A stretch of 64,000 nucleotides of DNA from Bradyrhizobium sp. BR13661 (GCF_029892425.1 NZ_JARXWB010000014.1:161030-225029); one strand, 5' to 3'. Shown: positions 14,810 to 24,000, counted from the first letter of the stretch. Notes: generated by a model not told the origin, from the sequence alone. Made by a program: numbers and translations.

Positions 14810-17260
14810 TTGTTTGCGTCGCCGCAGAGCGTTGTTGTGCAACATCTTCATTTTCGTACTGGCGTTACGCCAGGGTTTTCGCGTGCTTTCCTGATCTCTC
14901 TGCTCTCTTCGGTGTCGCTGTCATCAGCGGCGCTCGCGCAGAGCGCGGTGCCGAACAAGCCGCCCGTGGAGATCGGCCCTGTGACCGTCTCCCCGCCCAC
15001 GCCGAAACCGGCTCGCGCCGTGAGCCCCGGCAGTCAGAAACCTCGCGCAGCACGTCGGGCCACAGGGCCGAAACCGACGACTCCGGTCGCGGTAAGGCCG
15101 ACCAATCAGCCCACGAGCGACACGACACCGCTGAACACCGCAATCATCACCGGCATCTCTTCGCGCCTTGGCATCTCGGCACGCGAGACGCCTGCGACCG
15201 TCGAGGTCATCAGCCAGCAGACCATGCAGGATCGGGGTATCCGGACGACAACCGATGTGGCCAAGGCTGCGGTCGGCGTGACCGGCGGCGACGCACCCGG
15301 AGCGCCTGCGATCTTCTCGATGCGCGGCTTTAGCGGCGATCAACTCACCACGCTCTACAACGGCATCCCGATCGGTCCGTCGACCATGACCGGCCGCCCC
15401 ATGGATGTGGCCGGCCTCCAGCAGGTCGAGATCATCAAGGGACCGGACTCGCTCGTGGCCGGCCTCGGCGCGACCGGCGGCGCCGTCAACTATGTGACCA
15501 AGGCGCCGCATACGGGGGCGATCGTCAACGAGGCATTCACCTCCTACGACTCCTTCAACGGCTATCGCGCCGGCTACGGCTCCGGTGGCAGCACGCTGAT
15601 TGACGGCCTCGACTACCGCTTCGACATCAGCCATTTCAACGACAAGAGCTTTATCGACGACAGCTATTCGAAGCTCAGCAACGTCTCCGGACAGCTGAAC
15701 TATCGCGTCACCGACAGCCTGAAGGTCTGGGGCGCGGCCGAGTACAAGCAAGACAGCGATCGCTTCTACTGGGGCACGCCGATCGTGCCGGCAAACGGGG
15801 CCGGTATCGTGCCGACCACGGGCATCGTGTCGGGCACCTGGAGCAATTATTACCTGGGTGGCGGCACGCCAGTTCCGGCAACGATCGACGCGCGCACGCT
15901 GACGACGAATTACAACGTGCTCGACAATCACAGCGGCGCCAGCGAGCTCTGGCTGCGCAGCGGCTTTCAATGGGACATCGCCAACAACGTCTCGCTGAAG
16001 AGCCAGATCTACGGCTATGACGCCCACCGGCACTGGTTCAACAACGAGATCTCGTCGTTCGACCAGACCGTCGGCGGTGTCGCCGGCGCGGGGAGCATCT
16101 ATCGCGAACGGCTGGCGCTCGACCACGCACAGCGGCTCTACGGCAACATCACCGACCTCACCGTCAATTCCAATATCGGCGACCTCGACAACCGCTTCGT
16201 CGCAACGGTGGCTGCGAGCAACAACCAGTTCAACGTCTCGCAGGACACGCTGTTCTTCAACGATTACGCCGATCTTCTCAATCCCACCCCCGGGCTCTAT
16301 GGCCCGCGCAGCGATGAGAAGATCTATACTCGCGTCAATACCGCCTCGCTGTCGTTCGAGGATCGGATCAAATTGACCTCGAATTTCGCGCTGATCGGCG
16401 GCATCCGCTTCGAGGATATCAAGCTGGACCGCACCCGGTTCGATCCCGATGGCGTGCTGGAGGCAGCGAAGGGCTATCCGTTCTCGACGACGTTCAACCC
16501 GATCACAGGCCGCGTCGGCTACACCTGGGACATCACCCCCGGCGTCATGCTGTACAGCCAGTATGCGACCGCGGCCGACCCGACGGTCGCCAACATCTTC
16601 ATTCTTGCACCGTCGGTGCCTTTGCTGCTGACGACGTCGCGGACCTATGAGACCGGCGTGAAGCTGCAATCGGCCGACAAGCGCGCAGAGGCAACATTCT
16701 CGGCCTTCGACATCGAGCGCAAGAACGTCTACGTCCCCGAGAGCGGCATCGTCTTCAACGTCGCCGGCAAGATCGAGTCGAAGGGCATCGAGATCGCGGC
16801 GGCGATCAATCCGGTTGCCGGCCTGAAGCTGTGGGGTAATGCCGCGTTCGTGCAGTCGCACTTCGTCGATTTCACCTATGTCGACGGCAACGGCGTATTC
16901 CAGTCCTATTCGGGCAACACGCCGCCCAACGTACCGAACTTCGTCGCCAATGCCGGCGCGTCGTACCGATTCGAAACGACGCTTCCGGTCGAGATTGGCG
17001 CCTCGATGCGTCACGTCGGCGACCGCTTCAACTACCAGGACAATATGGTCGTCATGAATGCCTATACGACCTTCGATGCGTTCGCATTCGTCGACATCCC
17101 GAAGACCTATTTCACTGGTGTCGAGAACACGCGGCTCTCGTTCCGCGTGCGCAACCTGACGAACAAGCTATACGCCGCCTGGGGCGATCCGGGCTATACC
17201 GATCAAATCATCCTGGGTGCGCCGCGCAGCTACGAGGTGGCGGCCTCGTTCAAATGGTGA
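14810..17260 (+). CDS. TonB-dependent receptor under B12 riboswitch control
   Basis: An 816-residue receptor of the siderophore-receptor type. The signal peptide ends near AALAQ, followed by a Pro-rich linker (VSPPTPKPARAV), the plug with VEIIKGPDSLVAGLG, and a barrel ending in EVAASFKW. The TTG at 14810 is the longest start; an in-frame GTG at 14837 is possible. A cobalamin riboswitch lies just upstream and a NiCoT permease 140 bp downstream. The likely substrate is therefore cobalamin, a cobalt complex or a cobaltophore, even though the sequence looks less like BtuB than like siderophore receptors. Confidence 0.93.
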   Translation: MFASPQSVVVQHLHFRTGVTPGFSRAFLISLLSSVSLSSAALAQSAVPNKPPVEIGPVTVSPPTPKPARAVSPGSQKPRAARRATGPKPTTPVAVRPTNQPTSDTTPLNTAIITGISSRLGISARETPATVEVISQQTMQDRGIRTTTDVAKAAVGVTGGDAPGAPAIFSMRGFSGDQLTTLYNGIPIGPSTMTGRPMDVAGLQQVEIIKGPDSLVAGLGATGGAVNYVTKAPHTGAIVNEAFTSYDSFNGYRAGYGSGGSTLIDGLDYRFDISHFNDKSFIDDSYSKLSNVSGQLNYRVTDSLKVWGAAEYKQDSDRFYWGTPIVPANGAGIVPTTGIVSGTWSNYYLGGGTPVPATIDARTLTTNYNVLDNHSGASELWLRSGFQWDIANNVSLKSQIYGYDAHRHWFNNEISSFDQTVGGVAGAGSIYRERLALDHAQRLYGNITDLTVNSNIGDLDNRFVATVAASNNQFNVSQDTLFFNDYADLLNPTPGLYGPRSDEKIYTRVNTASLSFEDRIKLTSNFALIGGIRFEDIKLDRTRFDPDGVLEAAKGYPFSTTFNPITGRVGYTWDITPGVMLYSQYATAADPTVANIFILAPSVPLLLTTSRTYETGVKLQSADKRAEATFSAFDIERKNVYVPESGIVFNVAGKIESKGIEIAAAINPVAGLKLWGNAAFVQSHFVDFTYVDGNGVFQSYSGNTPPNVPNFVANAGASYRFETTLPVEIGASMRHVGDRFNYQDNMVVMNAYTTFDAFAFVDIPKTYFTGVENTRLSFRVRNLTNKLYAAWGDPGYTDQIILGAPRSYEVAASFKW

Positions 17261-17400
17261 GGTGAATGTTAACATGAGAAGACGATCCCGTCGTCCGACT
17301 TGGCGAGGCCGGGACCTATGAACAAAACCTTGATGCTTCAGGGACGCTGGATCCAGTCATGAAAGAGGATCAGATTATTTACAGTCGAGGAAGTACCATA

Positions 17401-18480
17401 GTGACTCAGCCCACGGCCGTCCGCGTGAGATCATTCGACCTACGAAAACGTTGCGATCCCGAGTCACTCGGTTTCCGTGTTCGGATTGTCAGCATATACA
17501 GCCTTCTTATTTTCGCCAATGTGTCTACTTGGGTATGGGCTCTTGTTGAGTTTGCACATCAGCCCGTGCTCATCGGAACCGCTGTGTTGGCCTATAGCCT
17601 CGGGCTACGTCACGCCATCGATGCAGACCACATTGCAGCCATCGACAATGTAACGCGCAAGCTGATGCAAGAGGGAAAGCGACCAGTCGCCGTCGGATTT
17701 TTCTTTGCATTAGGGCATTCGACGGTCGTTGTGCTTGCGTCGATTGCTGTTGCGCTAACCGCAAATGCGTTGAGCGATAAGCTTGCTTCATATCGAGAGA
17801 TTGGCGGCATCATCGGCACATCGACATCAGCGCTATTTCTTTTCCTGATAGCGGTTGCAAATATCATTGTACTGCGGGGCGTATACCGCGCCTTTCGGTT
17901 GGTCGAGCGAGGCGACCGGGTACCGGAAGAGGACATCGACGCATTGTTACAGCAGCGCGGATGGTTGGCGCGTATGTTCAGGCCGCTTTTCAGATTTGTT
18001 TCACGAAGTTGGCATCTTTACCCAATAGGCCTGTTGTTCGCGCTCGGTTTCGAGACCGCGAGCGAGATCAGCCTATTCGGCCTCTCAGCCCAAGCGTCCA
18101 ATTCAATCTCTAACTGGTCGCTTCTAATTTTCCCGGCACTGTTCGCCGCCGGAATGACGCTCGTCGATACTACTGATGGTGTCCTAATGCTCGGGGCTTA
18201 CGGGTGGGCGTATCGAAATCCCATGCGCAAGCTCTTTTACAATCTGACCATCACGTCAGTGTCTGTGATTGTGGCATTGGTGGTCGGCGGCATCGAAACG
18301 CTCGGCCTCATATCAAATCAATTCCATCTACAAGGTGCTTTTTGGAGAGTGATCTCGGACATAAATGAAAACTTCGGCGTACTCGGCTATGGCATTGTGG
18401 TGCTGTTCGTCTTGAGTTGGGGCGTGTCATTCGTCGTCTATCGCTTCAAGGGATATGACCGCTGTGTCAAAAAGGGCTGA
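17401..18480 (+). CDS. NiCoT-family nickel/cobalt permease
   Basis: An inner-membrane permease of about 359 residues with the family signature HAIDADHIAAIDN in the second helix, a GHSTVV motif in the next, and the LFALGFETASEI and DTTDGVLM motifs further on. These form the metal path in HoxN/NicT/RcnA relatives. I prefer the GTG at 17401, which has GAGGAAG seven bases upstream; an ATG at 17359 in the same frame has none. Being downstream of a B12-riboswitch-controlled receptor, it most likely imports cobalt for cobalamin synthesis. Confidence 0.92.
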   Translation: MTQPTAVRVRSFDLRKRCDPESLGFRVRIVSIYSLLIFANVSTWVWALVEFAHQPVLIGTAVLAYSLGLRHAIDADHIAAIDNVTRKLMQEGKRPVAVGFFFALGHSTVVVLASIAVALTANALSDKLASYREIGGIIGTSTSALFLFLIAVANIIVLRGVYRAFRLVERGDRVPEEDIDALLQQRGWLARMFRPLFRFVSRSWHLYPIGLLFALGFETASEISLFGLSAQASNSISNWSLLIFPALFAAGMTLVDTTDGVLMLGAYGWAYRNPMRKLFYNLTITSVSVIVALVVGGIETLGLISNQFHLQGAFWRVISDINENFGVLGYGIVVLFVLSWGVSFVVYRFKGYDRCVKKG

Positions 18481-19106
18481 CACTCCGAGGCTTCCAATGT
18501 CGGCCCATCTGCGACCTCACACAACAACCGCTATTGTGCCTCTCTCGGCCGACCTGCGACATCGGATGGGCGTACCATTCCGATTTTATGTTCGCTGCTC
18601 AACCATTCGCGGCTGACACCAGCTTCGATTACAGAGATGCGACACTTTGGGTCCTTCCAGGGCCCTCCCCATGTGGGTGGAAGTGCGACCTCGCCATTTC
18701 CGTAGATGCAAAAGATCTGTTTTCGGTTGTTATTCTCGCTCTGTGAAATATGCGAGGTTTCGGGCAATGGCATGGGCTAACTTGAGGCACGTTTAGTACC
18801 CCTCGGGTGAAAATCTCCTGCATCTTCATTGCCGCACCGAGGTTTCACAAATGAACGCAACTAAGCCTTATCGCCTCATCCCGAGGGCCTCTCAACGCAA
18901 CAGCCTACGCGCCTCCTGCCCCGGCGTCGGGGCGCTGATCGAGCGCCAGCTTCGCGTTGATCGGCATCATGTGGTAGAGTGTCTAGGCCGTGGGTGCGCT
19001 GTTAAGCGAACATTGCGAACAGGTTTGTCAAATATTCCAAGCAGGTCGATCCAGCTCGGCGCCGTGCCGTTGGTTGAAAGTCCTTTGGAATTGCAGCGGA
19101 AGCCGT
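18481..19106. other. Intergenic stretch without recognised genes
   Basis: Short frames on both strands (e.g. minus 18531-18773 and plus 18851-19123) have no start signals or familiar motifs. A GCCCATC/GATGGGC pair (about 18502 and 18563) flanks related CTGCGACCT and CTGCGACAT words and may form a stem. Otherwise nothing is seen. Confidence 0.4.
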
Positions 19107-19280
19107 TTATCGGCAGACCTTAACGTAGACACAGATCTTCTTGAAATTTTCCCAGCGACATTGTTGTTCCATCCGGCATGTCTTTCCCTTGGGGTCCGCC
19201 TGAGCGGTCTGGCCTGCCATGGCCGCAGTGCTTGCCCCTATAAAGACGGCCACGATCAAAACCCGGCTGACAAATCTCAT
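19107..19280 (-). CDS. Small exported cysteine-rich protein
   Basis: A 57-residue protein. The ATG at 19280 is preceded by GGAGA at 6-nt spacing. A clear signal peptide (VLIVAVFIGASTAAMA, cleavage about residue 22) leaves a mature chain of about 35 residues with four cysteines (TCRM, QQCRW, KKICVY, VKVCR), enough for two disulfides or a metal site. It is the last gene of a leftward run TlpA - MORN protein - this gene, 34 bp after the MORN gene. I do not recognise a named family. The TlpA thioredoxin nearby could act on its cysteines (inference). Confidence 0.7.
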   Translation of the reverse strand: MRFVSRVLIVAVFIGASTAAMAGQTAQADPKGKTCRMEQQCRWENFKKICVYVKVCR

Positions 19281-19314
19281 GATTTTCTCCTGCTAATTTT
19301 TGGATGTTGCCTCG

Positions 19315-19860
19315 TCAGTGACAGGTGGAGGACGACACGCCGAAAGCCATCTTACGCTTTCCGTCGGTCAGGCAACCGTCCTTCCACACGCCTTGGAATA
19401 CGCCTTCGAGCGTGGTCGCAGTGCCCACTCCGTTCGGCTTTCCGTTGCGAAAATCTCCTTCGTAGCGCGCACGAAGCAGATTCATGACGCCGTGCCCGCT
19501 GGGCTCACCGTTTAACAGCTCACCGTCATAGGAACCGGATCCCCAAGCCTGTCGGCCGCGACCGGACTGACGCCCCTGATTCCAATCTCCCTCGTCGGTC
19601 TCGATCACGGTCGTGCTTCGCAGCCATCGAAGGTTGCCGTGCCCTTGCGCCCGACCGTTGACGCATTCGCCGGTCCAACTCACGGACTCGCCGGGAGTTG
19701 GATGTGGATTAAAGACCTGGCAGCCGCTAACGGGATCAGCGACGAAGGCGCCGGGGGTCATCAACGGCTCTTTGGTCTGGGCATTCCCCGCCGTCGAGCA
19801 ACCCAACGCCATGAGGAGCAACGCTGATCTACCGATGATCTGTTTGATGGCTTCGTTCAC
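19315..19860 (-). CDS. Exported MORN-repeat protein
   Basis: A 181-residue protein with a signal peptide carrying a lipobox-like LMALGC (about residues 16-21). It then has several MORN-type units: WTGECVNGRAQGHGNLRW, GDWNQGRQSGRGRQAW, YDGELLNGEPSGHGVM and YEGDFRNGKPNGVGT. Cys in GCQVF, ECVN, DGCLTD and the terminal STCH are spaced as if for disulfides. It overlaps the TlpA gene by 4 bp (ATGA), so the two are translationally coupled. MORN units usually mediate membrane or protein binding; the function here is unknown. Confidence 0.85.
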   Translation of the reverse strand: MNEAIKQIIGRSALLLMALGCSTAGNAQTKEPLMTPGAFVADPVSGCQVFNPHPTPGESVSWTGECVNGRAQGHGNLRWLRSTTVIETDEGDWNQGRQSGRGRQAWGSGSYDGELLNGEPSGHGVMNLLRARYEGDFRNGKPNGVGTATTLEGVFQGVWKDGCLTDGKRKMAFGVSSSTCH

Positions 19861-20417
19861 TGGGAGCCCTTGCTTTCGAGTAGCGGCAGAACAACTTCAC
19901 GCAAAAGCGGTTCGCGGACATCAATAAACTTGTCACGGACAATTCCATCCCGATCGATTACGTAGGTGAGCGGGAAGCCTTCGGGCGGCCCAAATCCATC
20001 GTGTGTGATCTTGTCGAGAGTGGAGGTCGGGTAAGACAGGCCTCGGCTGACCGTGCGCATTTTCGCAAAGTCGCGAGGACGATCCGCGCTGATGCCGATT
20101 AACTCCAGTCCCTGTTCGTGATAGCGCTGATAGAAAGCATTGAGGGCCGGCATCTCCTTCTTGCACGGCGCGCACCAGGTTGCCCAGTAGTTCACCAGGA
20201 CGACCTTGCCGCGAAGCCTGCCAAGATCGAAGCTGTCGCCATCGAGCCGTGCAGCGACGAGCGGTGGCGCCGGCTTGTCCAACTCTGGTGCAGCGAAGGC
20301 AGGATCAATCAACGCCGTCATTACAAACAAGGCTGTGGCGACTCTGATCGACCTGTCCTTTAGCCAAAAAAGGAGCGTTAAGCTCCTTTTCGCTGTTACG
20401 GGTGCTTGTGGTCGCAT
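19857..20417 (-). CDS. TlpA/ResA-type thiol-disulfide oxidoreductase
   Basis: A 186-residue exported thioredoxin. An N-terminal hydrophobic segment (about 26-43) anchors or exports it. The AhpC/TSA-thioredoxin core carries the redox motif NYWATWCAPCKKEM near residue 80, a cis-Pro region (FPLTYVIDRDG) and the Gly-Lys-Val strand GKVVLVNYWA. Such proteins reduce periplasmic cysteines, notably for cytochrome c maturation or Cu centre assembly. It is coupled to the MORN gene downstream and lies 18 bp after an outer membrane protein gene with a cysteine cluster. Confidence 0.9.
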   Translation of the reverse strand: MRPQAPVTAKRSLTLLFWLKDRSIRVATALFVMTALIDPAFAAPELDKPAPPLVAARLDGDSFDLGRLRGKVVLVNYWATWCAPCKKEMPALNAFYQRYHEQGLELIGISADRPRDFAKMRTVSRGLSYPTSTLDKITHDGFGPPEGFPLTYVIDRDGIVRDKFIDVREPLLREVVLPLLESKGSQ

Positions 20418-20435
20418 GCTGAGGTCGACCTCCCG

Positions 20436-21500
20436 CTAAAAATTGTAGCTCGCCACGGTCTTCACCATGTAGGGCGCAATCAACTGTCCCTGACTGCCGC
20501 TATCGTTGATCGCCGCGTTGGTGCGATAGTAGATGGGTACCTCGACGTCGACATAGAACTTGAAAACCCGCTTGTTCACCTCATCCAGCACCTTGGTGAA
20601 CTCAACGCCCGGCGAGAACATCAGGCGGTCGAAGCCGGTGTTCAGCGGGTCGGACGCCGGGCCGCTGTCGTGCTGCCGGTGCGAGGCGATGATCTGCACC
20701 AGCGGAGCTATCTTGTCGAAGCCCAGCACGTTGTAGAAATTGTTGTAGATGATGCCGGCGGCGGCATCGACCTGGAAGCCCGGCTTGTACATCTGCATCA
20801 TTCCGCTGTCGGCATCGAAGGCCGCCTGGTACAGGAACGGCTGCTGCCACCTGATCTGAGAAAAATACTGCCAGGCATTATCACCGGTGATCATGCCGCG
20901 ATGAAACGCTCCGAGAATGAGATCGGTGCTGCCGGAGCCGATCTGCGTGTCGCGGTCCAGGCCCGTTGCCGTGAACGTGCCGGTCGGCAGCTTCAATCCG
21001 AAAATGATTCCGGTGGACATATCCGCGGCGAATCCCGTGTACATGCCCATCACCTCAACGTCGCCGAACGAACGCGAGTTGAAGGTCTGAACCATCGGCG
21101 GATCGTTGGGGAAGTTCGTGTCGGTACTGAAGGCGCGGGTCACATAGGGTACGCGCATCATGACGCCCCAATCCCGGTTGAACATGTATTGCAGGCCGAC
21201 CGTGTACCAGTTGGTCACCACTTGCTTGTCCGAATTGGCAGACGCCGGTCCTTTCGAACTGCCGATCCAATTGGCGTTCTGGTTAGAGTGCCACCATTCG
21301 GTGAAGATCCTGCCGCCGTGGTCGTCTTCCTGCGGCAACAGGCCGCCGCCGACGTCGAACACGCTACAGCCGCAGGCGCAGGCAAGAGCGGGGCTGGAGC
21401 CGACGGTCGACATGATGCAGAACGCGCCGACGAGGGATGCGAGGAGGAGGATGCCGCGGCGAACATGGCGTGAGCCGCGCTGCCAGAGATTAGTGAACAT
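20436..21500 (-). CDS. Outer-membrane beta-barrel protein with N-terminal CACGCS cluster
   Basis: About 354 residues from the ATG at 21500 (GGAG five bases upstream, then a signal peptide, GILLLASLVGAFCIMSTVG...); a longer frame reaches 21626. The mature N-terminus is LACACGCSVFDVGG, three cysteines in six residues, followed by alternating beta strands and a terminal Phe (TVASYNF), as in outer-membrane barrels. I know similar proteins only as uncharacterised 'transporter' or outer membrane proteins. The cysteine cluster could bind copper or be a substrate of the TlpA protein encoded next. Confidence 0.8.
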   Translation of the reverse strand: MFTNLWQRGSRHVRRGILLLASLVGAFCIMSTVGSSPALACACGCSVFDVGGGLLPQEDDHGGRIFTEWWHSNQNANWIGSSKGPASANSDKQVVTNWYTVGLQYMFNRDWGVMMRVPYVTRAFSTDTNFPNDPPMVQTFNSRSFGDVEVMGMYTGFAADMSTGIIFGLKLPTGTFTATGLDRDTQIGSGSTDLILGAFHRGMITGDNAWQYFSQIRWQQPFLYQAAFDADSGMMQMYKPGFQVDAAAGIIYNNFYNVLGFDKIAPLVQIIASHRQHDSGPASDPLNTGFDRLMFSPGVEFTKVLDEVNKRVFKFYVDVEVPIYYRTNAAINDSGSQGQLIAPYMVKTVASYNF

Positions 21501-21627
21501 GCATGCTCCGTTGGCATGTGTGCAAGAGGAGGTACCGCGTACGGCCACGCGCTTTCGTGCCTCGGTTCGAGCAGAGGGCTGGCCGACATTAGCGACGGTT
21601 GCCGCCGGTTGATGGCTGTGTGTCATG

Positions 21628-22449
21628 TCAGAACCTGTAGTTCACGCCGAGGCGCACGGTCTGGATGGTCAAATTGGCTGACCCATGCAGCGTGTTGGCG
21701 CCAGCAGCATTGTCGGCGATGACGCCGAGCGCATTCAGCGTTGGGAATTTCGCAAACAGATATTCGGTCTTGACGCTGACATGGTCGGTCCAGGCCCATT
21801 CCCAGCCTGCTCCTGCGGTCCAGCCGACCAGGTTGGATGATGCGGTTGCAGTGCCTGCCGCCGCGTTGAGGGTATCGACATAGGTCTGCGTGTACTTGAC
21901 GTGTGCGAAAGCCACGCCGCCGGTGGCGTAGATCAGCGAGCGGTCCGAGGCGATGCCAATACGCGGACGGATGGTCGCCAGGCTGTCGGTTTGCAGAGAT
22001 TGTGTGATCGTCATCGTGTCTGCTGTCGTCAGCACGCCGTTGGGGTTGCTGAAGGCGGGCTTGCTGCGGAACCAGTCCCAGTCGCCCTCGATGCCGGCGA
22101 CGAAGATCCCGGCCTGGTAGTTGCAGCCTCCCTGAACACCGCCGATAAAGCCGGGGTCGTTGCCTGAGCCGGTGCCGGTCGCAGCCGCGGTGGCGAGATC
22201 GGCGGGGTCGACGAGATGCGTGCCGGGGTCGACACTGGACTTGAAGTCAGTCCCGCTCGCGGCGCCACCCGCGTTGAGGCCTAGGTAGCAGCCGGTCCAG
22301 CTAAAGGCTGGCGTGTGAGTTGGGACCGCTTTCACCGAAAGGTCGGCAGCCGACACAGGAGTTGCTAGAAGCAGAAGCAGGGGTGCTGCGACCGCGATAG
22401 ACGAGCGAAAGCGATCCTCCGATGGACCGGGGCTGAGATAACTGCGCAT
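21628..22449 (-). CDS. Omp25/RopB-like outer membrane porin
   Basis: A 273-residue eight-stranded barrel of the alphaproteobacterial Omp25 type. It has a signal peptide ending VSAAD, the family's FSWTGCYLGLNAGG strand, GGVQGGCNYQ and GIEGDWDW, and the barrel-closing LGVNYRF. It is the first full gene after a DUF2946-like leader ending RAPPPAI. Its Shine-Dalgarno region pairs with the leader's final codons, so its expression may be tied to the leader. A structural outer-membrane protein, or an entry route for small metal complexes (inference). Confidence 0.9.
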   Translation of the reverse strand: MRSYLSPGPSEDRFRSSIAVAAPLLLLLATPVSAADLSVKAVPTHTPAFSWTGCYLGLNAGGAASGTDFKSSVDPGTHLVDPADLATAAATGTGSGNDPGFIGGVQGGCNYQAGIFVAGIEGDWDWFRSKPAFSNPNGVLTTADTMTITQSLQTDSLATIRPRIGIASDRSLIYATGGVAFAHVKYTQTYVDTLNAAAGTATASSNLVGWTAGAGWEWAWTDHVSVKTEYLFAKFPTLNALGVIADNAAGANTLHGSANLTIQTVRLGVNYRF

Positions 22450-22554
22450 GGCGCAAGCTCCATGAGTGACGCCAAGTCATGGCGACTTGACGCGTGACGA
22501 AGTGATCAATGCGTGAACGTTGCGGATCAGATCGCCGGCGGCGGAGCGCGAGCC
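22450..22554 (-). promoter_or_regulatory. Pairing between leader RAP codons and porin ribosome binding site
   Basis: On the minus strand, GGCTCGCGCTCC (22554-22543) encodes the leader's A-R-A-P. It can pair at 10 of 12 positions with GGAGCTTGCGCC (22461-22450), which is the Shine-Dalgarno plus spacer directly before the porin ATG (22449). This is the same logic as the stem at 9677-9722. Confidence 0.55.
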
Positions 22555-22892
22555 TGGGAATTGGAGCCAGTGCGGGGAGCAATGACAAACGCTGGCTTCT
22601 GCTGCCAAATTACGTTTGAAAAATTCTCAACCGGTGCCAGAACAGTGGAGTTCTGCGGCAAGTGTAGCGAGGCATCCGCAAGAACCGCGCAGCAGAGAGT
22701 GCAGGAGCCGTCGGCGCCGCGATCATCGGACGGCGCCGACCCATTCCTGGAACCGCTATGGCAGATTTCGATGGATGCAAGAGGATCACCGGCCGCGACC
22801 GCGGTCGCCCAGCATGCAGAGATCGGTGCCATGATCTGCGCCATCAGCGCAATCAAGACGATCGGCAAGAATTTCCGCAGGCGCCGCGCCAT
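22527..22892 (-). CDS. DUF2946-like leader protein, ends RAPPPAI
   Basis: About 121 residues from the ATG at 22892 (GGAGGGGG upstream); a longer frame reaches 22946. One membrane segment (FLPIVLIALMAQIMAPISACW) is followed by EICHSGS and GSCTLCCAV, the family cysteine pattern. The C-terminus QARAPPPAI contains the ribosome-arrest motif RAPP with three residues after it. It is the first gene of the run porin - CACGCS barrel - TlpA - MORN - small Cys protein. Probable regulatory leader; its product as a stand-alone protein may be dispensable. Confidence 0.82.
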   Translation of the reverse strand: MARRLRKFLPIVLIALMAQIMAPISACWATAVAAGDPLASIEICHSGSRNGSAPSDDRGADGSCTLCCAVLADASLHLPQNSTVLAPVENFSNVIWQQKPAFVIAPRTGSNSQARAPPPAI

Positions 22893-23209
22893 AGTCCCCC
22901 TCCCTCGAAAGACAAAATAGCTGCAAGCCCGAAGCATCGCAACCACGGCATCTCGTGCCGCATCGACGGCCTGCTGAGCGTTGCCCGCCGGTCACGCCAC
23001 TCAAGTGCTGTAGCCAGCGCCCACGGTACCAGACGGCAAACGCAATCTGCGTCGCCGCGCAGCATCCTCTCAGATCAGATATTCAATTCGAGCCACGCAT
23101 TGAACCAGCGACCCTGGGCCCTCGACTAGGCCGACCCTGCCGACCGTCGAGCAGTAGTTCTGATTGAACTATTTGTCGATGCGGATATCTAGCCGGATAT
23201 GTTAGCTAT

Positions 23210-23989
23210 CTAGATACCCAACCGCTGCCTGGCTGCGTCCGCCTCTTTTCGTGCCTGTGCGATAAGCGGCGAACGGCGCTGGAGTATCTCCTGCGTCAGC
23301 GTCGGGCCCGCGCCCTCCGGGCTACCAGCGGTGAATGGCGGCTTCGGATCGTATTCGATCAAAAGCTGAATCCGTCTGGCGGTATCATCGTCGGAGAGTC
23401 GGGCCGCGAGTGTTAGTCCGAAGTCGATCCCGGAAGTGACGCCTCCGGCTGTGAAGCGATTGCGGTCCTCGACGACTCGCTCTGCCCTGAGGGTCGCCCC
23501 CATCAATGGCAGCAAGTCGCGTACATACCAATGCGACGTGGCCTGGTACCCCTTCAGCAAGCCTGCGGCGGCAAGAACCAATGACCCCGTGCAGACGCTC
23601 GTCACGTAGCGTGCGCGGGCTCCCCGCGACGCCAGGAAGCCGATTACGTCCGCATCCTTCATGCAGGCGACCGATCCCCCGAGGCCGCCAGGGACGAACA
23701 GGACGTCCAGATCCGCGGGACAGGTGTCAAATGTGTCGGTCGCGAGAAGTGCGATGCCGACGTCAGTCATGACAGGGTTCTTGTCTTTCCAAACCAGCTT
23801 CACGTTCGCCTGAAGTATCGAAAAGACGGTTTGGGGCCCGACCAGATCCTGCAGGATCATGCCGGGATAGATCAGCATGCCAATGGTCGGCTTCGTCGCT
23901 TCCGCCGGTTCGGCTGCGGATGCTGTCCGAAGAACTTGCGACAGAAGCGGTAGCGCACCAAGCGCGATTCCAAAATCACGACGATTCAT
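23210..23989 (-). CDS. Exported DJ-1/PfpI protein, isonitrile hydratase type
   Basis: A 259-residue protein with a Tat-like leader (MNRRDFGIALGALPLL) and then a DJ-1/PfpI domain. Its nucleophile motif SVCTGSLVLAAAGLLKGY near residue 140, TSHWY and GGVTSGIDFGLTL match cyclohexyl-isocyanide hydratase relatives. The acidic residue near LVGPQTV is present. It closes an operon: leader, TonB receptor, second exported DJ-1 protein, copper-uptake-associated protein, this gene. Export is unusual for this enzyme type and suggests action on a periplasmic substrate, perhaps an isonitrile metal chelator (inference). Confidence 0.85.
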   Translation of the reverse strand: MNRRDFGIALGALPLLSQVLRTASAAEPAEATKPTIGMLIYPGMILQDLVGPQTVFSILQANVKLVWKDKNPVMTDVGIALLATDTFDTCPADLDVLFVPGGLGGSVACMKDADVIGFLASRGARARYVTSVCTGSLVLAAAGLLKGYQATSHWYVRDLLPLMGATLRAERVVEDRNRFTAGGVTSGIDFGLTLAARLSDDDTARRIQLLIEYDPKPPFTAGSPEGAGPTLTQEILQRRSPLIAQARKEADAARQRLGI

Positions 23990-24000
23990 GATGCATCCTG

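Noticed and set aside
14924..17014. 696-codon minus-strand frame
   Set aside because: Antisense of the riboswitch-controlled receptor; Arg/Asp/Val repeats typical of high-GC shadows.
18531..18773. 80-codon minus-strand frame
   Set aside because: No start signal or recognised motif, and the complementary plus frame is equally open.
20406..21473. Long (355-codon) plus-strand frame
   Set aside because: Antisense shadow of the outer-membrane barrel gene, Arg/His-rich with no motifs.
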